From contig LR990043.1 of the NCBI GenBank assembly GCA_905147135.1, positions 19,779,584 to 19,843,583 of the forward strand: a DNA stretch of 64,000 bases. Reading direction: 5' to 3'. A model generated the notes under the pieces. That model saw only the letters and a program-made list of their open reading frames with translations, was not told where the DNA came from and did no database searches. Below, in pieces: positions 45,480 to 58,929 of this stretch. The translations under genes were made by a program, and so were the position numbers. Source of the stretch: Blastobasis lacticolella. Its lineage: Eukaryota > Arthropoda > Insecta > Lepidoptera > Blastobasidae. The first letter of the stretch is position 1. Each line of letters begins with the position of its first letter.

Positions 45480-47998
45480 ATTGACTATGTTTGATGATGA
45501 ATTGCAACAAAGAAATGGCTCGCTTATCAGATTAGATTAAATTGAATCATAATCTATCATCATCGTGTAAAAACAGGTGCATTTCATATTCAAGGAAAAC
45601 CCCGATATTGTAACGCATGATGTCTGCCTCGCCCTTATCGGTGGAGCAATCGCCATTTTGCTCTATCGTCCGCATTTGAAGCAGGTGGAATAGCAAAAAT
45701 CATCAAGCAAAGCATTCCGTTATACAGGCTCTGAGCGACATCCGAAACTAACACTTTGGCACCACGGCTTCTTGCCAATAACGAAAATCAGCTTAAAGCA
45801 GAAGCACGAGTAAGTCATTGAATGATAAGATTTGTTACGAGTCTACAATACTGGGACCATTGCAACTATTTTAAGCGTTGCAGTAACGGACGACACTGTT
45901 TACGCCAATACATTTAGCAAACTATAGACTACTACGGTCAAGCTCTATTGTGCGGGGTTGTATAATGGGCCACACCGACACACTAGGTACCTATTTAATA
46001 GGGGCGCGACACAATGCGTGGCACGCCGTGTGATGCAACGCCATTGATGCCTGGCTGGCGTGGTGCGGTTTGCTATGGGCTGGCATGACCGAGCCAAAAG
46101 TTGCGGTCGCACCCCGCAACCACAACTTTTGGCTTACAGTGACGGTTAATATCAGCGTAGTTTGTCTAGACTTTAACTGACGATTCATCAGTGAGGTGGC
46201 TAATGACGATTACTGAAGTGTTCTGCTATTAGGCTATTCGCTTCTTTCGAGATGTAGTAATATGGAGCAGGAGCTTAGTCCTCTCCGTTTTCAGCGTCTG
46301 AATGAATGCATACGATACGCCATACAAAGCTGATGTTTTCTATGGACTGAAGCTGAATTGTAATTACTTCCTTTAGTCCCACATCACAGGCGACTAAGGG
46401 AGTAACTAAACTAAAAGTTTTAATTGGGCAATACTCTATTCTGCACCATATAATGGTATCTTGTATATTGCTATAGTCAACGAGCTTTTACGAAACCTTC
46501 GCGGCGGTTTGTCTGTCTGCTTGTCACAGAGCTCTATCATTCGTACCATAATAGGTAAACAATTGAAATTGGTATTCTCACAGAACACGACGCGAAATGT
46601 ACAAAACCCAAGAAAATCGTACATTTACCTTGCCAAAGGCATGGGCGAGTTTTGGATATGTTATAGGTAGAGGATCTTATAAAAAATCAATTTTTTCTAC
46701 TTTGGGGTGCTGCCGCAGGCTCAGCAATGTCCATAAAACGCTGAAAATTATGTTTTTTGGGTCACGTGGGTCGTAGAGAAAAGTATTCTTCTACCGAATG
46801 AAAGCTTATAAAATTACACATTACTCTACAACTTTTGCCTTACACACTTTTTCAAATTCCCAACCCTTTACGATTCTCTCGATTGTGGCGGCACATTTCT
46901 TAGAAAATTTCTGAAAAACGTAGCACAAATTGTACATGTATTTTTATGCTTTGTATTTTGTTTTGGTAGTGATCGGTAAGTAAGAAACCAAATTGTTTGC
47001 CAACAATTTCGTACAAGCATTATAGTGCAAATACACTTAACATGCGTGACGTGAAAGTATCCGCTGTACTGAGAACACACCGATTTTTACACCGTCCAGT
47101 ATTACCTATTGCGAATTACTTTTCCCAAATGGTTCCTATTATGTTTGGAAATTGTTTTGAAAGTCGAACAAGCAAAGGTGTTCGCCTCGCGCTGGCTGTT
47201 TACTTTCATTGGTGGGATGGCGGTCTAACTAAAGAATTGGTGTGTAGGTATCAGTGCGATGACCGTAAGCTCTTGGGCTTTGACTGTACGAGTAGAGCTG
47301 TTAGGTAACTTTTGTTATGTACCTTACGTTATGGTTTAATCTTTGGGTGGTTATTTTATTTACTTTTTATAGAAACACGTCCAAACTATTATTATAAATA
47401 AATAAATAAATACTCGTGGACAATATACATGCGAAGTAACAATGTCTGTCTCTTACGTTTTCACGCTTAAATCACTGAATAGATTTGAATAAATTTTGGC
47501 AAGGAGATAGATGGCATGCATGCTTCACACCGAAAACTGAGTCTACTAAATACTTTTCACAACACAAATGACTGGGAGACAAATGAAAAATACTACGTTA
47601 TAAAAATCAATGCGCACATAAGGAACATCAAGTTTCCCTTTATGGACTTAGGAGTTGAGACCATACTTAAGTTTAACTCTCTAAAATCGAACTATAAATA
47701 TGGATAACTTGATTTGCGGCCATGTGTACCACAGAGACCAGTTTTTATTGCCTGTCTAATTTTTTTCAAAGCGTTCAATTGCGAAGGTGATATAGAGATA
47801 AAGCAGCATTGTGCTCTAGAAGGTTTTAATTTTATCACTGTCACTGCCTTATTGCTCTATTATCGGCGCCATTGTAATCCATAAGAGATTGATGCCTCGA
47901 AATATATAAATGGTAAATTCTTTTTGTATTCCCGATCACATTCATCATTAGAATTTCATATGCGCAAGTCGATGTCGCGCTAAAATTGGCCAAGACGA
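45480..47998. other. No supported gene
   Basis: Holds the hairpin at 46092-46134, a 103-codon frame at 46997-47308 without similarity, and a short AAAT-run fragment at about 47393-47412 that may be a SINE tail. Confidence 0.45.
46092..46134. repeat. Hairpin with 12-bp perfect arms
   Basis: AGCCAAAAGTTG (46092-46103) pairs perfectly with CAACTTTTGGCT (46123-46134); the 19-base loop contains GCGG and CCGC that can extend the pairing in an alternative register. Confidence 0.7.
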
Positions 47999-48011
47999 TA
48001 GTTCAATAGTG

Positions 48012-48164
48012 GTTCCGCGAGAGACCCAAGAAACGATGGATTGACATCGTGGAGTCGGCTTACGACGTGAGGATGCCGAAGACCCGGCAAAATGGGGAAA
48101 ACAAAGTAGGAAAGCGAAACCTGGTAGAAGACGGGATTGACCGCATATATGATGATAATGATGG
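48012..48164 (+). mobile_element. GATGAT-tailed retroposon with 13-bp target duplication
   Basis: Bounded by the perfect direct repeat tagttcaatagtg (47999-48011 and 48165-48177). The body carries 'acccaagaaacgatggattg', 'ttacgacgtgaggatgccga' and ends 'atgatgataatgatgg'. Same family as 58930-59115. Confidence 0.85.
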
Positions 48165-49174
48165 TAGTTCAATAGTGAAACACAGAAAGGGTGTACTCTA
48201 CTTACTCGTTACGTGCTAATCGGAGACTGTTTAACCAAGTCTCAGGGTCCACAGAAGACCCTGGTCAACCTCGCTCCTCGCTTGGTCTCTACTGTACTTC
48301 TCGCCGAATTATGTGTGGACGAAGTTGCTACCAATGTGACAAGCAGGAGCTATCTGACTGATCTACGAGCATCAGCCGACTTCTTAGACACATTATTTAG
48401 CCGTGATGCTCCTGAAGGGAAATAATTACAGTACCTATAGGTATACATACCTTCATTCATCATTATCATTCGGAGTATTAACGGGGTGGACAAAAGCTTG
48501 AAGAGGCTCGTCTACTTAGAAGCACAGGTGTAAAAAATATGGCAATTGATCTGCAATTCCAATGTAAAAACTACAAGCCGTTCGGGGTTTTTTCATTCAT
48601 CGGAGTAATTTGTACTATCTCGTTAATTTTCTTGTGTACAATAAATAAAATGTAACGTAATTAGTCGTACTAAGCGCTTAGTCATTAATTAGGATATGAA
48701 TTCTGCACACGCCCTTCTAACTGAATGCACCGCCCAACTTACGTAACGGCCAGCGCCACCAATAATTGCGAAACGTAAACTAATTAATTCAACATCATAT
48801 ATCGACGCCTATCGCTATCACCGGCGCATTTCACCCGCACCGGGCGTCGCCGAGACAAAACGTTCGTCGATCAATCCTATGTTACAATCGTCAACATTAC
48901 AATCGTCAATCCGAAGTGATAAACTTTCTTCGGCGAGGCGTCAATCACATTGCGCGATGGCAATAGAGATAAGACGGCATCGTAATTATTACGCTTATTA
49001 CGGGCGAAGGTGTTGTACGTAACGTTATTTGGCGCATTGTCGGCGCACTTTCGTCGGGCATTGTGTTCCAGCCGCCTAGGAGCGGAAGCGTAATTAATAT
49101 CGGACGCCTTGGGGCGATCGGTTGTCCGCGGGGGCGTGTGAGGTAATTTCTTTCCCCTTTTTTGGCTTCTTTCT

Positions 49175-49500
49175 TTTTAAGGCAAGCGTAGGATGGCCAG
49201 CTCGCGTGGTGAGTGACGATGCGGCCGAAAAGAGCAAGCCTGCCTTGAAATAGCATCCTTGGGAGGCATACGGACGGAAGGTCCACCTGATGGAAAGTAG
49301 ACGAGTACATCCGTGACAGCCTTGGTGTAAGCGATATCGTGGATAAGATTGAAGAGGCTCGACTGCACTAGTTTGGTCACGTGCTGAGGATGTCTACAGG
49401 TACCTCCACAGGCCGGCACCGCATCCTTTCGCCTTAGATTGCAGATGTCCTGGACGACGGTGCCCGCTTTCCATCCGTCCGGCAATAAAAAAAGCCCCAA
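49175..49500 (-). mobile_element. Probable retroelement fragment
   Basis: On the minus strand a frame includes DGWKAGTVVQDICNLRRKD and AVPACGGTCRHPQHVTKL, followed by 'ctactttccatcaggtgg', a string typical of lepidopteran LINE 3' ends. The protein part is not recognised as a known domain. Confidence 0.35.
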
Positions 49501-50099
49501 TGCTTTGGAAATATTATAAACCTGTCGGTATAAGATTTTTCCTGATAGAGAAACCTATAGAGTTAGGATAGGTACACCAATAGCCCAATAGTCAGTCGAG
49601 ACAGAGAGCTAGGACGTCATTAACAAACGTTAATTCTCATATTTGCATAATTTTGTTGTGTTTAATATCACGCATTATCAAGATTCATAATTTATTCGGA
49701 TGTCCTCTAACACGGGTCGTTTTCACCACTTTTTTTAGCAGATCCATTTATGTGGGCGGAACTATAATCTATTAACATTAAATTATACATTTATGTGTTC
49801 TCAATTTTGTTGGCGCTACCTAAATAACCTAATCAAGACAATCCTATTATAGAGAGTTCATAATTTATATCTAAGTAATAATAAACGTGATCACAGCCCA
49901 ATACGGGCCCATACCTTAATTAGTGTAGTCGAAAGTGTTGCGCCACCAAGAATCGTTAACCAAAAGGTCACACAATGACGTCACTTTGTTTTGTTTTATT
50001 TACTTACCTCAAGTTTCTTTATGGTATTGCTGTTTTCATAACCTGACCAATAGAATAAGTAGTACTGATAACTTCCACTACTTTTAATGAAACAAAGCT

Positions 50100-50240
50100 C
50101 AGGACCATCTGTTCAACCGCATCCAAATTGGTTCATCCGTTATTGAGCTACGATACCACGGACAGACACACAATGCCACAGAGCCACAGATACACACATC
50201 AAACTTATAACCTCCCTCTTTTTTCATAGGGTGTTAAAAA
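50100..50240 (+). repeat. Lepidopteran repeat ending 'cataacctccctctttttt'
   Basis: Contains 'aaattggttcatccgttatt', 'gagctacgataccacggaca' and 'caaacttataacctccctct', the conserved order of a very common moth repeat whose end reads 'cttataacacccctctttttg'. Confidence 0.65.
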
Positions 50241-50294
50241 TAAATAAGCTAAATTAGATTCATTCATTCATTGAGGTCGAGATGAAAGGCATTC

Positions 50295-50385
50295 GTTCAG
50301 GATCGGCATGAGTGGTGTCCTTTGGTGTTGGAGGCCAAGATCCTCTTTGGGTCGCAGAGCCAACGCAGTTAAGTATTGACATATG
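50295..50385 (+). repeat. Retroposon 3'-end fragment ('tggtgttggaggccaagat')
   Basis: 'ctttggtgttggaggccaag' then 'atcctctttgggtcgcagag' matches a conserved LINE-derived tail of Lepidoptera. Confidence 0.5.
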
Positions 50386-50621
50386 TGTCGTTGTCACTAT
50401 GAGGACTAAGATGTCATACACTGTCTACCTTACCCTCAAAACCGTAGCAGCACAATGTAAACATTGTTGCTTGACACCGGACTAGATATCGCGACAGAAC
50501 CCTTGTACCCTTTCTGGCAGTCTCATGAAGCTTATCAGCGCCCTGTCACTGTAAAAGTGAATATCTATGTCTGTCCATTTAATTGTCTATCCTATTTGAT
50601 TAAAAATTTTTGGTAAAAGAA

Positions 50622-50665
50622 TTGGAGGACGCCCTTTCCCAGCAGTGGGGTGAATCAGGCTCATA
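50622..50665 (+). repeat. Short retroposon tail ('cccagcagtgggg')
   Basis: 'ggaggacgccctttcccagc' and 'agtggggtgaatcaggctc' match the end of the common 'gcctttgcccagcagtgggac…aggctga' family. Confidence 0.5.
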
Positions 50666-50699
50666 TTATATATAATATAATTTAACTCTTATTGGTCCT

Positions 50700-52662
50700 T
50701 GTGCTCTCGCGCCCGAGGGCCCGGGGTCCGGCTTGATCATGATCCAGGTTTTGGCAGGTCAGGTAACTACAGTGGAGCGACTGCCATCTGGGCTCCGTGA
50801 CCCTGTTAACACGGGGACCTGACCAGATTGGATCATAGTATTCATGGGTACACATTCAGTACTAGTAACTTAACATGTCTTATGGGTTCATAAACACGAC
50901 GATTATGAAAACGCATAAGCTCGAACGTTAGGAAACGTTGCGGTACGGGGGTCCACGCAACAGACGGCAACCCACGATGGTAACGCGTAGCCTCACACCA
51001 ACAATGGCAAATGGTAACTCGCGATAATCTGCGGAATTAGGCAAAAAGATGGGGCGTTCGCGTGTCCGACGCCTTTCTAATCATCTTTTATTATGCGATT
51101 ACATGCGAAATGCAGTGGTAATGTTCAACCACTGGCGAGCGGTGTCGATTCGTAGTAGGGTTCGTGTTCTCAGACAAGTATTACGTTGTGTTACGGGATC
51201 TGTGTAACGTTACGAGGAGTTCGCAGATGTTTGTTCTATCCAGAATCGGAGACCACGTTGACCATACAAGTCATACAGGTGATTTACTAGTACTGACACT
51301 CTAGTAGTATTGTGTACCAATTATTACGACGGTATTACGACGAATTTTGACCATGTACAGTTGAACAAACAAGGCTACACAGAGGCTCTAACTACACGCG
51401 TCGTTGTGCATGCTACCTGGGTCTATACAGACCTTAGGTCTTCTCATTGCGAGACGCGACCTAATTTCAGACTACAATGCTTAATTTGGACCACGTCTTG
51501 TCCGCGCACACAAAGCGCTCGCAATATATAGGCAGGTACACGAAAAAAAATCGTTCCTGCATTTCAATCGCCAGCTCAAATCCAATTTCCCCAGCCATTG
51601 TTCGAATCTATTGGCAAAGTGTTTTTGTTCCGCGACTCAGCTGAAAAGTCACCCGCTGCCGGCCAGATGCGAAACCGCCAATCAATGGGCACCCAAGGGG
51701 CGGCCAATAGAAAGCGGCATCTCATTTATTAGCAGCCAATCGCGATGTCATTCACCCCAACACGGACGTTTTGAGACGCGAAACAATAGATCCGAGAGAA
51801 ATTACCGGCCATATACCGCGGTTGTATGGCGACTCCACGGTATAATACAACACCCGTCCGCCCGTCCGTCTTTACACGAAAGTGAACCCAATCACTTTCA
51901 TCTACGCTTTTTGTGCCGCCCGTAATGAACATCACAAAAAGATATTTGCATCTATGTGGTACATCGTTGTTGTTTTTTCACTCTCAAAACATTTGGGCGG
52001 CGGCCGGGTGGGGCGGCGCTGCAGAGAGAGTTCAGCTATAGCGATGTTCTTGCGAGGAATGTCTGAAGTGATTGAATGACGACAGATAATGAACATGGAT
52101 CGACCTGTAGAACTCGGCGAACGAGCCACGGGTAATAGAGGAATTAATTTGGAAAAATGTAGATAGTACTTACAAGGAGGAGGCGCAAGGAGTACCTATT
52201 GATTGTCCGCAGATTTTAGGTAGTTTTCATTTGATTTGTAGGTAAGTGGAATGACAAGAGGAAGAAATCCGGAAATAATAATGCGATGCAAAACCTCCGA
52301 ATGAGATATCCCGAATCTGAAGGTTGGGCCCCTCGGCTTTCAGTATTAAGTGTACCTAATAATAAATGTCTTCATTTCATTCTTTGTATTATTTAATCAA
52401 TGGTTTCGTCCTTCAAACAGAAAACACAGTTTCCGTTTTTGCACCTACGTATGCCGCCACAGTGTTTGCAAATACTTTACCAATTCAACCTGCATATTGC
52501 ATAATCGTACACTGTATAAAACTATGTAATTATAAATAAATCACTCAACAGAAATGTCGCACAAATGTACATCGCACTCTATCACTTCGCGAAACTGCAC
52601 TGTCGACCTAAGTAAAGAATTGTCGCACAATTATAGGTACCTATATCGCGCGCTCATGGTCG
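50700..52662. other. No supported gene
   Basis: A GC-richer stretch at 50700-50830 and a moderately GC-rich one at 51600-52030 with short frames on both strands; none recognised. Confidence 0.45.
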
Positions 52663-52720
52663 CACTCAAATAATAAACTATTCATTGTGACGTCACATGA
52701 ATGGTTTATTATTTGATGTG
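52663..52720. repeat. 58-bp near-perfect palindrome centred on TGACGTCA
   Basis: The left arm (52663-52691) and the inverse of the right arm (52692-52720) align with one mismatch and two single-base indels. Both arms contain tcaaataataaac. The exact centre is GTGACGTCAC (52687-52696), a perfect CRE/ATF site. It could be a small foldback element or a cruciform-forming regulatory sequence; no gene adjoins it. Confidence 0.85.
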
Positions 52721-55700
52721 GCTAGCGGAGCTACCTGTCACAACATCTCATCTCGCACTGGAGCCCAGCCCCATCCGAAACCAGTTTTCTCTCGGACCTG
52801 TACACCCGACTCCATCAATCATCGGCCGAACAAAAACATCTGATTTGATTACACATCGCTTTGCGTTCATTTACACTGCTGCAGGGTTGTATGGGGCGAT
52901 GTAACTATGTTGTTCCTGATGAGGGTATACCTAAAAAACAAATTACCGCCGAGATCGTTCCCGGAGGAACGAGGTGGACAAGGAAGCGGGGGCCCGTAGA
53001 AATGTTAATGGCTTTCAACAGTTCTATTAAACGAAATAATTAGCTTTACAAGAACTCTAGGTATATTTAAGAAATATGAAGGAAACAGGTACATATATCT
53101 ACCATTTTAATTAGTTACCTAATTTCTGTGCGTGTATAAAATTGTCATTGGTCAGCACAAATATTATGTGCCGGTGTAGGCATTAAAGACAGGGACACAC
53201 TTAAAGCAGGTCTTCAGCCAGCAATGCTAGTAAGACAGCAAGGTAACTCTAGCTAGCTCTTTGAATGAAATAAACGAGACATAAACTTATATCTCGCGCG
53301 ACAAAGAGCGTCTTGCTCCCAAGACAGTACATAATATTGCAATGTAACAAACTGCAACTGGGGTTCTACGGGGTCACTCACTCTGCCCACGTCACACTCC
53401 ACTCAAATCTATAACTAAATAATTAAAAACAAAGCCACTATTCTCGTGTGTTTGTTCGTCTAACTCCTCTAAACTACCCAAGCGTTTTAAATACCGCCAA
53501 TAATTTGCTTTTTAGCGTTTCTGCTAAACGTTTTAGGTATGTCAAAGGCCGACCTTAAATTATTGCTATTATACTTGAGTTTAGGACAAGTACGCCTCAA
53601 AGTTAATGGTCAACATCCCAACAATTACTACTTGTAATAATTAACAATTACCTGTCATTTAAGCCAAACGCAAAATTGCAATTAGCGACTTCCCATATCA
53701 ACCAGCAAAACCAAGAAATAAATATTCTACAAGGTGACACGTAACTTATTATTACTGTTGTCGACAATAAATAATATACAATACACTATTCAATTACAAC
53801 ATACAAGAATTAAATTAGCATAAATAAGTAAAATCATTTCTTAACCTATCAGAGCTAAACATCGATAGTTATCCAAACATAAAAGTAAACAATTGCAATA
53901 CTAGAAACGCAATCAACTCATTTACATTAATTGCAGACACCATAAAGATTAATGTAATCATTAATAGATTCATTATACAAACAAAACACATAATCGCGAC
54001 AAAATCAATAACTCCATTAAAACTATCAGCACACGCAACGTGTTGCTAAAATTTATTTACAACTCATTAACCTCCGACCCGACACACTCGCCAACCCAAA
54101 TACCCACTTGCGAAGAGCAAAAACATTCAAGTTTAGCTGTGACCTTATTGTCTAATTCTTGTCGAGATCTAGCATTTAATTTATAAATGCCCGGTGAAGA
54201 AGAGGATTTTATAAAGTTTGATAAGTATCTGGAAGCTGTCAAGCGACGACGCTTGTGTCGGCTATGACTAATTAAATTTGTGCCACTTTTTTGTCCTAAA
54301 ATATTTTAAAAGAAAAATATCTATGGGTCTAGAATAAGTATCTATAGATCCACCGGTGGGTCCTAGTAGATCCTACCTAGTAGAATGAGGGTTGTGTTAA
54401 GGCTTGAAAGAATAAAGTAGCTTGTGTATGTGATTGCATGAGACATTGAATTTTAGTTTGTTTAAAGTGACCAAATCTGCAGCTACATAAACAAATAACG
54501 CAACGCATCGTGTTAAATTGCAAGTATACCATGTGCCACCCACAGCTTTGGTAAGCTGTCACTACTTGTCACTACAATTACGAAATTAAAACTCATACAG
54601 TAATAAGTAAGTAGTACAGAAACTTAAAATCTCGATTGCTAAACTATAAGTTGGAAGTCTTATTATATTTAAAAAATCGCCTTTTGAAGACTTGTATTTT
54701 AATTAACCCTAATCGGTTGGTTTAAGATTTTCGACAGATACAAGTTGGCACCGAATAGCCGCCATTTCATTATTTTTTTTTAAGGAACCAAGACGAAACT
54801 AACATTACCTCATGTGCTAAATCAAATCCATTGAGCCGTGAGGGCTGTAGCCCGTGCCAAAGTACTCACTCGGGTAAAAACAATTGTCTTAAATAAACAA
54901 AATTTTAGTAGAATAAATGAAAATGATAAACTACTAACACTCCACAATAAGACTTTAGTTGCCCATTCAGACCTAAAACCAATTCCAGTCACGGTCGGAC
55001 GAATTCAGGACAAGGTGTATATGTGAGGGGGTGCATTGTATAAGTAACAAAGTCGTGACCCTCCACGGGGACCATTAGAATATTGACATCGTTCCTCGTC
55101 ACGATAGCAACGGTAGCGGCGAGCGAATATGTTAAATAGTGACTCATAACTTGGTGGATATTTACTTTATTTCATACCAATTACACTAACCCGAGAAGGA
55201 CATAACATTATACTGATTAAATAAATGACCTCTAAAAATAACAGATCAAGAGTAGCCTCATCTGTTGTAAATGTATGAGAAATTATATTAATGTGAAAGA
55301 GCCAAAATAAAGAGGTCTGTTAAAATCGTAGCTAATGGCACTCAATAGTCTCTACTTATCCCTTTAGGATACGAGCGTGAGTGTGTATGTATGTTCAATG
55401 TTAATTCTACTAATACGATATCGAATGACCTGGCAAATTTCGTAGGAAAGAGGAGGGAGGATGTCTATTGTACATGTCCAGTAGTAGACGTCCTGTGACT
55501 GAAATGACTATGATGCATAGTACGCTATTATAATACAATACAATATTTATTTATTTTTCTCACCACCATCAATGTCGATGTTATCATGTGAGTGGTGAAT
55601 ATGGGGTGCCAAAATAGCATTCTGATCCGAAAGGGGTATTTAGGTATCCAATTAAACAAACAAAATAAAATACCGGAAAATAGACACCATCATGACGTGA

Positions 55701-55937
55701 CCCATTTTAACAAGTTGAACTCTGAACACAAATGACACGCAAAGTTCAACCCTTGAACATAATTAGAGTCACTTCCCATTCTAGGTAGCTTCATCACCAA
55801 CCTCATGACGTCTAAGTGAATTCATCGATTGAGACTATAATTGGAACATTAAACTCTGAAGTCGGAACGCAAAGTACGCAACCGCACCGCGCCGGTAGAA
55901 ATGCCTCGTGGTCGTTACTGATTCAAGCCATTAGCGA
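52721..55937. other. No supported gene
   Basis: Mostly AT-rich; nothing recognised on either strand. Confidence 0.5.
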
Positions 55938-55985
55938 ATTTTAGGGTTCCGTAAGGTACGAGTATCTTAAAAAGGAAAAGAACTT
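55938..55985 (+). repeat. Fragment of the 'agggttccgta' lepidopteran repeat
   Basis: 'tttagggttccgtaaggtac' followed by 'cttaaaaaggaaaag' is the start of the same common family as 18335-18392. Confidence 0.5.
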
Positions 55986-56379
55986 ACAATTACACTTTAA
56001 GTTTGTAAGTAAGTAGACTGAAATATTAGAAATGTTGTCGACGCCAGAAACGTTTCCTAATTTCAGATCTTCGATGGCAGAAACTATGTTGATTATACAG
56101 AATAAAGTATAAATCAGAGTTTAGTCCATCGACTCGATAAGAAGAAGACTGAAATATTAATCTACAATCATATTTTCTATGGTCTACCCGAATGCCACAG
56201 TCATTTTACATGATACTACGTGATATTTCGAAAAAAACTCTTCCACATACAACGAAATTCTATTAAAACCTACAATGACGATACACAAATACATGGGATA
56301 AATTGACGAGATATTTTGCGAGTAGGTACCAATGGTCTTATGGTGTAATGGTGTCTACCTTTCTTTACTTACCTTACCT

Positions 56380-56450
56380 ATCAAAATCTGTTAGCGGTTT
56401 TTGCGTGATGTGCGAACAAATAGAGTGACAAATTTCAAAAAATGATTGTT
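56380..56450 (+). repeat. Lepidopteran repeat fragment ('tttttgcgtgatg')
   Basis: 'tcaaaatctgttagcggttt' followed by 'ttgcgtgatgtgcgaacaaa' is a diverged copy of the 'atcggtcagtagtttttgcgtgatgcacgaacaaac' motif common in moths. Confidence 0.45.
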
Positions 56451-57699
56451 AGGTCATAGTTACGTCTCCGAATTCTATCCCGACTATATTTCTGAAATAT
56501 TTTCAATGTACAGCCACGGCTTTTTACAGTTTTATAATAGTGTAGATACCACGTAGGTGGAGGAAAGAACCCTCCGTATGCGAGCTCAACTGGCACTTAT
56601 CTGTATTTATTATTATTATATGAAGGCAGAGCTCCGCGGCCCGATGACCTGGATAGGGCCGGCGCTGGCTCGCGGTGAGAGTTTTTACCCGAAATCAACA
56701 ATAAATATGGTAAGTAATTGCGCCGGAGACTTTTAATAAGGCATCCAAGTTTGGAACTGAGAGACTTGTACAACAAACAGGTCATCAGGACAAAAAGGTT
56801 CTTGAATGGAAACCAAACGACCCCGAAACACGGTCCCTGAAATACTACACTGCAGAAACTGTGACCAGCCGGTGGACATATCTTCTCGTATTGATGTAGT
56901 TCATTGAACAGTAGACCGGGTTGGTTGGACACACTGATCAATGACAAATAATAACAAGAATAACAAGAGGAAGCAAATCGGTAAAAGTTTACAAAATGAT
57001 GTTTAGCTTATTAGGCACACACTCTATCTACAACATTAGATTCGCCAAAAGGAATATTGTCTTTAATACTATTCAGCATTTCTTAGAGGTGCTTATCAAT
57101 CAGTTGGCTACAGAGGGAAATCCCATGATACGTATAGAAATCGAAGAATATGACATAGTTAAAGATAGTGAGGATTAAGACCTATTGATAAAATCTTATC
57201 GCGATACGTGTAGGTATCCTAGCAAAAGTAAATAGGTGTTTAGATATCATCACCATAGCTTTGAAATAAATTCGAATAAAAAAAGAATTGTACCAAGACT
57301 TATGTACATAAACAGATGAAGGAAATTCAAACATATCAATTAATGTTAGTGATATTGTACGGTAGACGATTCGATTGGATTCGACGGTCGATTATTGTAA
57401 TGCTGCACAGTAGGTAGACGTGGTTGTATGCAAAACGACACGCTTTGTTTGACTGCATTTAGCCTCATACACATAACACACCTACACACCACCAATATAA
57501 AATGTGCTAGCAACCCTGTGGATGCGCGTACAAACCGGAGGAGGCTCAAAGTGTAAACAGGGTAGGTTGAGTACAGAACTCCTTCAAAAAATCTTCAACA
57601 TAAAACTCATTAATAGATCCTTAACCCTCTACAAAGAGTTTAATTTCCAGCTCTCATAGTTGTCAACCATACTCGATACCTTAGCGATATGGATCCAAA

Positions 57700-57910
57700 A
57701 CGATCGTTTCCCATGCGGCCCACACGAGAGTGCATAAACAATGGGCGCTGCGCTGCGCCCGCGCAAGTGGCCCGACTGGTCCGAAGTGGCCCGCGCAACC
57801 TGTACGATATTTGGGCACCCGGTCAGTGGGTTGGCGCGGGCCCGGAGCGAGCCACGAGCGGGCGCGGGGGTAACTTCCTACTTTTCTTTTATTGGAGAGC
57901 CTGATAGAGG
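57700..57910 (+). other. GC-rich patch with donor-like end
   Basis: A CpG-rich stretch (57720-57880) open in two forward frames, followed by a strong donor-like gaggtaagtc at about 57907-57916. It could be a non-coding first exon or an isolated GC-rich relic; the frames (for example MGAALRPRKWPDWSEVARAT) match nothing I know. Confidence 0.2.
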
Positions 57911-58861
57911 TAAGTCTTGGGAACCGATTGGTACCCTGCGACGGTATTTTATATTTTATAAAGTTCTTACTTTTGTATTTGCGATCGTAGCTATAACTCG
58001 ACAGTTTCTGTCTATAAATGTGGAATGCGGGCGTGAATGTGTAATTATTCTTTGGTTGATAGTTTTATTATAAGCAGTTAGCGGGAAGAAAAGGTTTTAT
58101 GGGATTCGTCCGTCTCAATACTCTCAGCGGACGGTGTAGTTAGAGGCGGTACGGAAGGGGTTGGAGCTTGCATTTACATAACAGCCCATTCTTAGCTTTT
58201 TCTAAGACATTGCCTACAGGTCCTTAAGAGTGCTAGAAATGTTCATATGAACCACCGCCTATATGAACGCGGCTTTCCTGGCTATGCGAGGCTTTTCAAT
58301 ATTCTTCTATTTACATTTTGTTTCTTGTTCGAGTGTTGCCCACATATTAACAATAACAATTAGTTATCGTTCGATGTTATTACGTAACGAATCAATTAAA
58401 AATTTAAACTAATATTTAAATTACGTTTGCGTAAACAACAAAACCGAACAGAATCTGACTCTCTTGTTTATTTAGTTATGTAAAGGCCTTCATTAAAACC
58501 CACTTACGCACCTACATCGTGAATTCATCTGTAGCACTTAAAGCTGAGGAAGCAGCAGGGGCGTAAGTACCGCCGTCAGCGCACGCGCAAGCAATTTGGG
58601 CAATTTTACTTTCGAACGAGCCGCCGAGAGACCGAATTTTCGCGACCCAGTGCCAAATGCCCCGTAATTATGTATTGAAAAGTGAAGTTTTTACAACGTA
58701 CCCACTTCGAGTACGTATATCGGTCATCCGAGTTGAAATGAGTAGTCCACTGAGGCGCTGAGTAAACCGCTTTCACTGGCGATAAGCGATACTTGCCGCT
58801 TCTGTTTCCAAATTCTTACCTGTAACAAAAGAAAGGCAATTTTATTAGCATCAATGTAGAC

Positions 58862-58915
58862 AAACTATTTAGTATCTAGATATATTAACTATTTAGTATT
58901 TAACTATTTAGTATT
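58862..58915 (+). repeat. Short minisatellite (aactatttagtatt units)
   Basis: Three or more tandem units of 'aactatttagtat', the last two adjacent and the first separated by 'ctagatatatt'. Confidence 0.6.
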
Positions 58916-58929
58916 GAAATTTGTTAGGT

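Noticed and set aside
56597..56947. 116-codon minus frame
   Set aside because: No recognisable domain or splice signals; broken similarity on either strand could not be assigned to a transposase.
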